A stretch of DNA of 64,000 nt from Caulifigura coniformis (GTDB lineage Bacteria > Planctomycetota > Planctomycetia > Planctomycetales > Planctomycetaceae), in the NCBI RefSeq assembly GCF_007745175.1, contig NZ_CP036271.1, positions 3,236,314-3,300,313 of the forward strand, read 5' to 3'. This document shows positions 24,518 through 30,805 of the stretch, piece after piece; the first letter of the stretch is position 1, and every line of letters begins with the position of its first letter. The translations under genes and the position numbers were made by a program. The notes beneath the pieces were generated by a model that was not told the DNA's origin, made no database searches, and saw only the letters and a list, made by a program, of their open reading frames with translations.

Positions 24518-25560
24518 GCTGCTTGTTCCTGACCGGGGACATAGACGCCGCTGTTGGCGGACGGTCGCCAACCTTGGACGACCTGGGAGTGCCAGCATTC
24601 GCCGCCTTGCCGGAGACCGATCGCGTGATCGGACGCCGGGGCGACGTAGGATCCGGGCGGCAGTTCGTACACGCCGCCGGCGTACCGCAGGTTGCGATCG
24701 CCTTTCGGCCAATCGCCCCAGCTGCCGTCAACGAAGAATCCGGTCGCTGCGAGCAGCTCCGCGTCGTCGTCCGGATCTTTGACGGGTCGGAGCAGCACGA
24801 CGCCCGTCCGGCTCTCGGCATGACCACCGCCGTTGGGAGTCAGGCGCACGATGCCGCCTTGCAGCTGAGCATTCGGGCTGCCGTAGTAGGTCGCTCCGAA
24901 GTTGCCCGGGTGACCGCTCGCCAGCGCATCCGCCATTTCCATGACGGAGTCGGCCTGCATGATCCGGGCCCGGTACGGCGCGGCGGCGTCAAGCACGGCC
25001 TGCGGGATCCGGCTGTTGGGCTGGCCCCAGTCGACGGCCTGAGCCTCGTTGCTTTGTGACAGGTCAATGCCGGCGATGATGCCGCGGGCCAGGATGCCGA
25101 TGTCACGGCTCGCCAGGGCCAGGTCGGCGACGATCGCTCCGTCCCCGCTACAACGGCCGCATTGGCAGCTGCCCGGGTGTGCGGGACCGAGCTGGCCACG
25201 CCGGACCATTGCTCGTGCCACGCCGTAGAGGAATTCGTAGGAGAGCTCGGTGTACTGGCCGATGACGGCCCGCATCACGATCTGCCAGGCCCACGAAGTC
25301 TGCAGGACACGAAACTGAGCCCGCGACGCGCAGGTCCCGCGCCGCTGAAAGTCAGGGCCTCGCCACCGGCCAAGCAGCATCCTTTCGGCCTGGCGATGGT
25401 GGATGAGGTAAACGCCCTTCTTGACGGCCGCTTTCCAGCGACCGAGCATCGACGGGACGCCGGCCGCGGTGTAAACCGAGCCGCCTTCGCGGGCGGCGAC
25501 GAGCAGCTGCCGAACAAACAGTACGCGGTTCGGATCCGAAAACCAGCCTGTGGGAAACAT
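24514..25560 (-). CDS. Putative cell-wall-active or secreted phage protein
   Basis: 348 residues. The N-terminal half is helical with a Cys cluster (SCQCGRCSGDG) near 130. The C-terminal half contains GHPGNFGATYYGS, GGGHAESRTGVVLL and FVDGSWGDWPKGDRN, a pattern in which a central GxxH and a later W/N could belong to a CHAP- or NlpC-like peptidase. No catalytic Cys is convincing, so endolysin is a suggestion only. Position among membrane and lipoprotein genes supports a lysis role. It contains copy B of the 31-bp repeat. Confidence 0.5.
   Translation of the reverse strand: MFPTGWFSDPNRVLFVRQLLVAAREGGSVYTAAGVPSMLGRWKAAVKKGVYLIHHRQAERMLLGRWRGPDFQRRGTCASRAQFRVLQTSWAWQIVMRAVIGQYTELSYEFLYGVARAMVRRGQLGPAHPGSCQCGRCSGDGAIVADLALASRDIGILARGIIAGIDLSQSNEAQAVDWGQPNSRIPQAVLDAAAPYRARIMQADSVMEMADALASGHPGNFGATYYGSPNAQLQGGIVRLTPNGGGHAESRTGVVLLRPVKDPDDDAELLAATGFFVDGSWGDWPKGDRNLRYAGGVYELPPGSYVAPASDHAIGLRQGGECWHSQVVQGWRPSANSGVYVPGQEQAA
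24943..24973. repeat. 31-bp exact direct repeat, copy B (coding)
   Basis: Identical to 3635-3665 on the same strand. Here it encodes residues RARIMQADSV of the putative cell-wall protein, so this is likely the original copy and the intergenic one is a transplanted fragment. Confidence 0.75.
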
Positions 25561-25569
25561 CGGCGAGCC

Positions 25570-25905
25570 TTAGAGGGCGCGCAGCTTCGCGGCATCGGCC
25601 GCGGTCAGCTTGCGAGCTTTCTTTGCGAGATCCGGGAACGACGTGTTGAACCGCTTCACGCTCTCGGCATCGAGCCCACCGCGGATCTGCAGTTGGCCGA
25701 CCTGGCCGAGCAGCATGTCCGAGTCGACCAGTCGGCCGGCATCAATGTCGTCGGCCAGCACTTTCAGGACTTCGACCGACAGCGCGGTCGGATCGACCGG
25801 CTTCACGACGTCGGGCTGGTCGTCGGATTCAGGCTCGGGACCGCCGGCCTTGTGGGCGCAGCCGGTGACGAGGAGCGAGACGATCAGCAGGAGGCGCAGG
25901 AGCAT
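25570..25905 (-). CDS. Phage lipoprotein
   Basis: 111 residues. An N-terminal signal with lipobox (LLIVSLLVTGC, Cys at about 16) is followed by an acidic linker and a helical domain (VEVLKVLADDIDAG, then KRFNTSFPDLAKKARKL). Lipoproteins next to membrane proteins in phage late regions are commonly outer-membrane spanins (o-spanin). The helical domain is longer than most, so this remains a hypothesis. It sits upstream of the putative cell-wall gene in one operon. Confidence 0.6.
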   Translation of the reverse strand: MLLRLLLIVSLLVTGCAHKAGGPEPESDDQPDVVKPVDPTALSVEVLKVLADDIDAGRLVDSDMLLGQVGQLQIRGGLDAESVKRFNTSFPDLAKKARKLTAADAAKLRAL

Positions 25906-25956
25906 GGTGAGACCTTCTGGAGCGGAGCGGCCGCGGCGGGCAAAGCCTGGACGCGG

Positions 25957-26430
25957 TTACTTGCCGGTCTTCGCCTGGGCAGGCCCGGGTTCCTCCGCGT
26001 CGGGGAACTCCGGTGATTCGGCCGGCTCGCCGAGTCGCGTCATCACGTTGCGGGTGGCCATCGCGGAGACGTGCGCAAGCTGCACCTTGTCGCCGGCGTG
26101 CAGCTTCTGGAGCAGCTGATAGATGCCCTGGAGGATCATTTCCTTCCAGCCATCGTCCGGCTTGCCGACTTTCAGGAACGCATCGACAAACGAATTGAGC
26201 GTGTCGAAGGCCTTCAGCACTCCGGATCGGGTGATCGGCGCCAGCTTCCAGCCGGTGAAGAACGTGCCGAGCGTCCCGAGAAGGGAGGTCAGCGTGAGGC
26301 CAAGGTTCCAGCCGTCGACGACATTGTCGCCGCTCGCCATTCCCACGACGTTTGTTGCCGCCGTCCCCCCGAGGAGAGGCGCGATCAGAAACATGAGGAG
26401 ACGAGGTAGCAACGCCAGGAAGACGGACAT
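25957..26430 (-). CDS. Two-helix membrane protein, holin-like
   Basis: 157 residues from the ATG at 26430. Two hydrophobic segments (FLALLPRLLMFLIAPLLGG and LGLTLTSLLGTLGTFFTGW) are followed by a soluble, acidic-ended tail. It is the first gene of the minus-strand membrane/lysis cluster. Holins are usually shorter, so a holin assignment rests mostly on context. Confidence 0.5.
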   Translation of the reverse strand: MSVFLALLPRLLMFLIAPLLGGTAATNVVGMASGDNVVDGWNLGLTLTSLLGTLGTFFTGWKLAPITRSGVLKAFDTLNSFVDAFLKVGKPDDGWKEMILQGIYQLLQKLHAGDKVQLAHVSAMATRNVMTRLGEPAESPEFPDAEEPGPAQAKTGK

Positions 26431-26681
26431 ATTGTGAGTCCCTGAACTGATGTGCGGGCCAGAGCAATCGCGCATCGGGAAGCGGGCGAATGCGCAGAAG
26501 AGAGTCGGCCCAGCGCAGGAGTCGCAGCGACCTGGCGAGCGTTCCGTCCCGGAATCGCTTCGTCCAATCAGCCGTGAACTGGCGTTGTGACGAGCTTCCC
26601 TGCTCGCGTAAACAAACCCGCGTGGGACATCCATGCCCCCAGTCGGTCCATCTTGAACCACCGCCGGTCGCAACAGGACAG
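26431..26681. other. Divergent intergenic region of the prophage
   Basis: About 300 nt separate the minus-strand membrane protein from the plus-strand ribbon-helix-helix gene. It holds a small hairpin (CGAGC/GCTCG near 26600) and ends at copy 9 of the 15-bp element. An open plus-strand frame upstream of 26733 exists but lacks gene-like composition. This is the best candidate for a lysogeny or early control region. Confidence 0.45.
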
Positions 26682-26696
26682 AGGTCGCGCGCAATA
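26682..26696. promoter_or_regulatory. 15-bp prophage element, copy 9
   Basis: AGGTCGCGCGCAATA, identical to copy 6 and like it in a divergent gap. It lies 36 nt upstream of the plus-strand ribbon-helix-helix gene. CGCGAC follows it, as in copy 6, giving an inverted repeat with GTCGCG. Confidence 0.6.
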
Positions 26697-26732
26697 CGCC
26701 GCGACTGTCAACGGTGTTCAGGAACGAACATT

Positions 26733-26963
26733 ATGGTCGACGTCATCACGACGCCAAAAACGGGCCGCAGGCGGCCTCGGAAGCCTCCTGCTGAGCAGGA
26801 GACTCAGTTCCCCGGTTCGATCGCGTTTCGGCTCCCGAGAGCCATGCGAAACCAGTTCCGGCTGGCCCTTCAGCGCAGGCGGCTCAAGCAATCGGACTTT
26901 CTGCGGTCCGCGATCGCCGCTCTGATCGCCCAGGAGACTCCACCCGCGTCCGCGGGGGAATGA
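26733..26963 (+). CDS. Ribbon-helix-helix-like DNA-binding protein
   Basis: 76 residues from an ATG with AGGAA nine nt upstream. A basic N-terminus (TGRRRPRKPP) is followed by a strand (SIAFRLP) and two helices (RAMRNQFRLALQRRRL, QSDFLRSAIAALI), the Arc/CopG ribbon-helix-helix plan. Such proteins bind short palindromes as dimers. It lies between copies 9 and 10 of the 15-bp element and is the only clear small DNA-binding protein in the visible prophage, so it is a reasonable candidate to bind the element. Confidence 0.6.
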   Translation: MVDVITTPKTGRRRPRKPPAEQETQFPGSIAFRLPRAMRNQFRLALQRRRLKQSDFLRSAIAALIAQETPPASAGE

Positions 26964-26969
26964 CCGCGC

Positions 26970-26984
26970 ATTTCGCGCGGAATT
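26970..26984 (+). promoter_or_regulatory. 15-bp prophage element, copy 10
   Basis: ATTTCGCGCGGAATT, lying 6 nt after the ribbon-helix-helix stop and 109 nt upstream of the second methyltransferase start. Confidence 0.5.
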
Positions 26985-27093
26985 AAAGGCGGGCGGCGCA
27001 GAACGGTTGGTACGTCCCACGCCGCCCTATCACCACGCTTGCGACCACTCCGCGGTCACAAACGCAGCGCATGCTGCGCAGAGAGGAAGTCCC

Positions 27094-27930
27094 ATGCAGG
27101 GATGCGAGAAGCGAAATCGGTCAGCCGGCGAGGAAAGTTGGCTGATCTCCGGAGAGACCCCGTTCTATGCCCGGAACGGAGTCGCGTTGTATCGGGGGAA
27201 CGCGTTGCGCCTGTTGCCCAAGCTGCAGCCTGGGTCGGTTGACCTGTTTGCAGTCGACCCTCCCTATTGCAGCGGTGGGAGGACTGCGGGAGAACGATCT
27301 GCGGATCCGGCCAAGAAATACGCGCAGGATGGTGATGCCCGCGGCCGGCCGTCGTTCACCGGCGACCACCTTGACCAGCGGTCGTTCGTCACCTGGTCGA
27401 CCTGGTGGCTGGAGGAATGCCTCGCGGCCGCGAAGGACGGCGCCTATCTGGCGGTGTTCATCGACTGGCGGAATTTGCCGGCGATGACCGACGCCGTCCA
27501 GATCGCAGGCTGGCAATGGCGCGGCATCATGGGCTGGGACAAGGGCCTCGGCTCGCGGGCACCGCACAAGGGGTACGTGCGGCACCAGCTCGAGTACATC
27601 GTCTGGGGCACGAAAGGCGCCGTGCAAAAGCGCACGGACGCCGGACCGTTTGCCGGCTGCCTGCGCTATTCAGTCCGGAAAAGCGACAAGCATCACCTGA
27701 CCGGAAAGCCCACCGACCTGATGCGGTCGCTTGTCCATCTGGCTCCCGTCGGAGGACTTGTGTGCGATCCATTTGCCGGCTCCTTCACGACCGCAGCAGC
27801 AGCCCGGATCGAGGGCAGGCGATGCGTCGCGTCGGACGTCTCGGCTGAGTACTGCGAGATCGGCAAGACCCGTCTCGAAACGATTGAAAGGCTGCGGGTT
27901 GGTGAGACCTCGCAGGGAATTCAGGCGTAA
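27094..27930 (+). CDS. Phage DNA methyltransferase 2 (N4/N6 amino type)
   Basis: 278 residues from the ATG at 27094, preceded by GAGAGGAAG. It has a DPPYCSGG catalytic motif near residue 57, GKPTDLMRSLVHLA, and a CDPFAGSFTTAAAA AdoMet loop near the C-terminus. It is the last gene before the tRNA-derived attachment site; its stop overlaps the end of the integrase reading frame on the other strand. Together with methyltransferase 1 it probably modifies phage DNA against host restriction. Confidence 0.8.
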   Translation: MQGCEKRNRSAGEESWLISGETPFYARNGVALYRGNALRLLPKLQPGSVDLFAVDPPYCSGGRTAGERSADPAKKYAQDGDARGRPSFTGDHLDQRSFVTWSTWWLEECLAAAKDGAYLAVFIDWRNLPAMTDAVQIAGWQWRGIMGWDKGLGSRAPHKGYVRHQLEYIVWGTKGAVQKRTDAGPFAGCLRYSVRKSDKHHLTGKPTDLMRSLVHLAPVGGLVCDPFAGSFTTAAAARIEGRRCVASDVSAEYCEIGKTRLETIERLRVGETSQGIQA

Positions 27931-29288
27931 CCGAGGACTGAAAATCCTGGTGTCGCCGGTTCGATTCCGGCTCTGTCCACTGGAACGCCTGTACAGTAGC
28001 GGCCAGCCGATGCCAATGGCGGCCAATCTTCGCTGTTTTCCAAGGCAAAACGGGCTCTTGGCGGTTGTTGGCCAAGCGTGGCCGCCGCTGGCCGCACCGC
28101 TGATTGCACGATCTCTGCATCGCTGCCTGCACCGCTTGTTGAATCGACTGCAGACCGTCCCGCCGCGGCTGCTGCGAAGTCTGCGCCAGTAATCTGCAGG
28201 TAGTGCGAGATCGCAATTCGTGGCGTGTGGCCCATCCACGCGGCCACGATGTGAACGGGGAACTGACGCACAAGTTCCGTCTCGCAGGACGACCGCAGTT
28301 GGTGGAACAGCCTGGGCCAAACTTGAACTCCTGCGCGGCGAATGATCCTCTCGAATTGCGTGCGGAGATTCGCGTTGACCCACTCGCCCCGTGCCATCGC
28401 TCGCGATCGAAGTGACTCCAAGACGTAGACGGACCCCTCGGGCGCGCGGTGGAATGCCGCCTGCAGTTCTTCCCTGATGGCCGAGAAGATCGGAACAGCC
28501 CGCGATCCCCGCCCCTCGTGATGGGCCGTCTTGGGGCTCTGGACAATCATCATGTTCGCCTGCCAGTTGATGTCGGCCCAGCGAAGGCTGCAGGTCTCGG
28601 AAGGACTGCGGAGGCCCGCATAGCGGCTCAGCGTGACAAGCAGTCTCCACGTGGGATCGCAGCAATCGAGCACGCGAGCGATCGTCTCACGTTCAACGAA
28701 GACCTGCCTGGACGGATCGCTGATCGCCTTCGCCCGGACATCGGTGAACGGGTTGATACGACACAGTTCCGCGCGCTGGGCGGCGGTGAAGAACTGCCTT
28801 GCGAACTGCAGTCGGCGGGCGACGGTTGTTGAGCTGAGATTCTGGCCCACAAGGAACAATCGAAAGGCGTCGGCCTCACCTGCATTGATCGTCGCAAGGT
28901 CTCGATCGGTGCCGAAATGCTGCTTGAGGTTCCGAACGACCTGCCCCCAGACGGTCATCGTTGCGTGGCCAACGTCGATGCGGGATTTGAGGTAGCCGTC
29001 CAGAAATGGGCCGATCGCCTGCTTGATCTTCTTCGCCCGGTGTGCCACCAACCCAACGGCCGCCAGCCGCCCGTGGAATCGGTCGTCCAGCTTGGCGAGC
29101 CACTCAAGCAGTTCCGGTGCCGGAACCTGCCCCGTGCGATTGCAGGCGTCCAATAGCTCGATCCGCGTGCGGATGCTGTCGGCCATCTTTGAGCTGACTC
29201 GGCCGAGCCGAACGCTTCGACGTTTCCGGTCGCTGCCAACGAACTGAACGACGCGGCCCCCGTTGGGCTGCTTGCTGACTGACGCCAT
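27921..29288 (-). CDS. Tyrosine-type site-specific integrase
   Basis: 455 residues. The N-terminal SAM-like and core-binding regions (PFLDGYLKSRIDVGHATMTVW, then ATINAGEADAFRLFL) precede a catalytic domain with the Arg of YAGLRSPSE, HQLRSS (HxxR) and MGHTPRIAISHY (H and nucleophilic Tyr). The last 20 residues (RAGIEPATPGFSVLGYA) are an antisense translation of the tRNA-Phe fragment, so the end of the protein is set by the integration site. It is adjacent to an excisionase-like gene and drives integration and excision at tRNA-Phe. Confidence 0.9.
   Translation of the reverse strand: MASVSKQPNGGRVVQFVGSDRKRRSVRLGRVSSKMADSIRTRIELLDACNRTGQVPAPELLEWLAKLDDRFHGRLAAVGLVAHRAKKIKQAIGPFLDGYLKSRIDVGHATMTVWGQVVRNLKQHFGTDRDLATINAGEADAFRLFLVGQNLSSTTVARRLQFARQFFTAAQRAELCRINPFTDVRAKAISDPSRQVFVERETIARVLDCCDPTWRLLVTLSRYAGLRSPSETCSLRWADINWQANMMIVQSPKTAHHEGRGSRAVPIFSAIREELQAAFHRAPEGSVYVLESLRSRAMARGEWVNANLRTQFERIIRRAGVQVWPRLFHQLRSSCETELVRQFPVHIVAAWMGHTPRIAISHYLQITGADFAAAAAGRSAVDSTSGAGSDAEIVQSAVRPAAATLGQQPPRARFALENSEDWPPLASAGRYCTGVPVDRAGIEPATPGFSVLGYA
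27934..27979 (+). pseudogene. 3' half of a tRNA-Phe(GAA) gene, part of attachment site
   Basis: The anticodon arm has the loop CTGAAAA (anticodon GAA) with an AGGA/TCCT stem. A 5-nt variable loop, a perfect T-arm (GCCGG TTCGATT CCGGC), the 3' acceptor strand TCTGTCC and discriminator A follow. The D-arm and 5' acceptor strand are missing because the methyltransferase gene lies immediately to the left. It is therefore an integration relic, not a working tRNA. Confidence 0.85.
27961..27984 (+). repeat. Attachment-site core, left copy
   Basis: 24 bp identical to 42108-42131, running from the T-loop of the tRNA-Phe fragment to 5 nt past its 3' end. Together they bracket a 14.1-kb element whose integrase gene ends in the left copy. 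Confidence 0.85.
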
Positions 29289-29319
29289 CGATATCCCCTG
29301 GGAAAGAGAACTGCCAGAT

Positions 29320-29514
29320 TCAAGCGACGTGGGCGGCGATGAATTGGCGCAAGTCCTCTCGCCGAAACCGGAGGATCTGGCCGAACCTGACGGCCGGCAG
29401 TTGCCCGCGCGGGCTCACGAGTCGCTGCAACGTCCTGGGGCTCACCCCCAGATACTTCGCGGCTTCCCGAGAGTCGAACAGGCGTTCTGCCTCCAGTTGT
29501 TCATCGCGTTCCAT
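29320..29514 (-). CDS. Excisionase-like helix-turn-helix protein 1
   Basis: 64 residues from the ATG at 29514. The sequence DSREAAKYLGVSPRTLQRLV followed by RFGQILRFRREDL is the MerR-like HTH_17 fold used by excisionases and small regulators. Located 31 nt upstream of the integrase, it is probably the directionality factor (Xis). Confidence 0.75.
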   Translation of the reverse strand: MERDEQLEAERLFDSREAAKYLGVSPRTLQRLVSPRGQLPAVRFGQILRFRREDLRQFIAAHVA

Positions 29515-29580
29515 GTCGCCGTCCCCTGGCTTTGTGATGGCTTCTGTTCTTCGGCTACTAACAGCGGTCTGCAAGCGGAA

Positions 29581-29618
29581 CGCACCGCTTTCCGCCCCTG
29601 ATACGGGGCGGCGGTGCG
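29581..29618. repeat. Hairpin with alternative pairings
   Basis: CGCACCGC and GCGGTGCG enclose an inner CCGCCC/GGGCGG stem, and the left arm can also pair with the preceding GCGGAA. It lies in the 119-nt gap between the excisionase-like gene and the next gene. No T-run follows on either strand, so a regulatory RNA structure or protein site is likelier than a terminator. Confidence 0.45.
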
Positions 29619-29633
29619 AAAGCGGTCAGACGC

Positions 29634-29969
29634 CTACGCCTGTTCGGTTCCCTTGTCGTCTGCTGGTGCGGTTGCCTCGCGTTCCCGCTGCTTCTGGAAT
29701 GCGTCGTTCCCGTACCATTCCTCGTCTTCGACAACGACCACGGTCGGCCCGTCCCCATGACGGTAGATGTCGACATCCGCCGGGTAGGTGACCACCGGCC
29801 GATCGGACTTGCCGGTGCGCAGGAACTCCTCCCACCGTCGCCGGATCTCCTCCGGCGGCTCATCACTGCTGCCGTTATCCGGAAGTAGCATCACCGGAGG
29901 TGCTGGCGCGTGAGCGGGCAACTCCACTTCCAGTTTCTTCAGGCGGGCATCCATGCTTGTTCGATTCAT
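29634..29969 (-). CDS. Small acidic element protein of unknown function
   Basis: 111 residues with a helical start (MDARLKKLEVELP), a Pro-rich linker, an RRRWEEFLRTGK helix and an acidic end. It overlaps the upstream gene by 4 nt. No known family. Its place after the helix-turn-helix protein suggests a functional pair. Confidence 0.5.
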   Translation of the reverse strand: MNRTSMDARLKKLEVELPAHAPAPPVMLLPDNGSSDEPPEEIRRRWEEFLRTGKSDRPVVTYPADVDIYRHGDGPTVVVVEDEEWYGNDAFQKQREREATAPADDKGTEQA

Positions 29970-30334
29970 CGTGTGGCCTCCAGGTTGGCGATACGGTCTT
30001 CCAGATTCTGCTGCAGGTTCAGAGGCAGGAGCGCGGCGAGCATTGCTTTCGCGGCTCCCAGCTTCGTGGCCTCGCTCTCGGATTCGAGGAGGTTGGCCAG
30101 AGTGTCAATCGCGCTCAGGATGCGGTCTCCGAGTTTTCCGGTGGCCTGAGACAGGATGTCTCGCCGAGCTGCGGCAACTCGCTCACGGAATCCGCCTTCT
30201 CGCATCCAGCGGTTGACCGTGGTGCGATGGACGCCGGCCTGTCCTGCCGCCTCGTTTTGGGAAAGACCGCGGGCGATGGCGAGAACCGCCACGTCTTCGG
30301 CCGTCTGTTCTGGTGCTTCCGTTTCTTGCTGCAT
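29966..30334 (-). CDS. Helix-turn-helix protein, small-terminase-like
   Basis: 122 residues. An N-terminal helix-turn-helix (VAVLAIARGLSQNEAAGQAGVHRTTVNRWM) is followed by a helical oligomerisation-like region (ILSQATGKLGDRILSAIDTL, then ATKLGAAKAMLAALL). Proteins with this plan are often annotated as phage small terminases or generic regulators. If it is a small terminase in a satellite, it could redirect a helper's packaging. That is inference from architecture only. Confidence 0.55.
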   Translation of the reverse strand: MQQETEAPEQTAEDVAVLAIARGLSQNEAAGQAGVHRTTVNRWMREGGFRERVAAARRDILSQATGKLGDRILSAIDTLANLLESESEATKLGAAKAMLAALLPLNLQQNLEDRIANLEATR

Positions 30335-30349
30335 TTTGCATCACTCAGT

Positions 30350-30805
30350 TCAGGCCGCCATTGCGCAGGTGGATGCGTCAAGCGGTGCGGGGTGTAGTGC
30401 GCGTGTGCGCAGTTCGTTGGCACGGTCCAGGAGTAGTCGCCGCGTGGCGGCCATCTTGATTCGGTCAACGTAGAAGTCCGAGAGCCACGGCAGGGTGGCG
30501 GCGTCCATACACTGGGTCAGCTCCCATCGTGGTCCGTCGATTCCGGGCCAGATGGCGGCCCGGTCAATCTCAAACGCGATCAATTCGGCGTTCGCTTTCG
30601 CAGTGCGCCAGCAGCCGCCCGCACAGCCGTAGTCGTCAGGGGAGTGCAGCCGGCGCTCTCGCATCAGGCGATCGGCGGTCAAGTACAGGATGCGAGCGCC
30701 GTCGCTGACAATCCATGTCGGGTCGACTTCTCGCGGCTGGACGTTTTCCAGCATGGTTCCGATCAGTCCTCGCTCGGCATGGGTGTCGATCAGGATGGCG
30801 TCCAT
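30350..30805 (-). CDS. DnaB N-terminal-domain-like replication protein
   Basis: 151 residues. The start (AERGLIGTMLENVQPREVDPTWI, then ILYLTADRLMRE) resembles the N-terminal helical domain of DnaB helicases that contacts primase. No RecA-type helicase core follows. It overlaps the DUF3987 ATPase stop by one base, so the two are co-translated and may together form the element's primase/helicase loading system. Confidence 0.6.
   Translation of the reverse strand: MDAILIDTHAERGLIGTMLENVQPREVDPTWIVSDGARILYLTADRLMRERRLHSPDDYGCAGGCWRTAKANAELIAFEIDRAAIWPGIDGPRWELTQCMDAATLPWLSDFYVDRIKMAATRRLLLDRANELRTRALHPAPLDASTCAMAA

Noticed and set aside
22808-24532. 574-codon plus-strand frame opposite the membrane and thioredoxin-like genes
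   Set aside because: Arg/Gly/Asp-rich antisense shadow. The minus strand has signal peptides and membrane segments that are coherent.
28768-28790. TTCCGCGCG resembling the 15-bp element inside the integrase gene
   Set aside because: Lacks the AATA half and lies in coding sequence. Treated as a chance match in GC-rich DNA.
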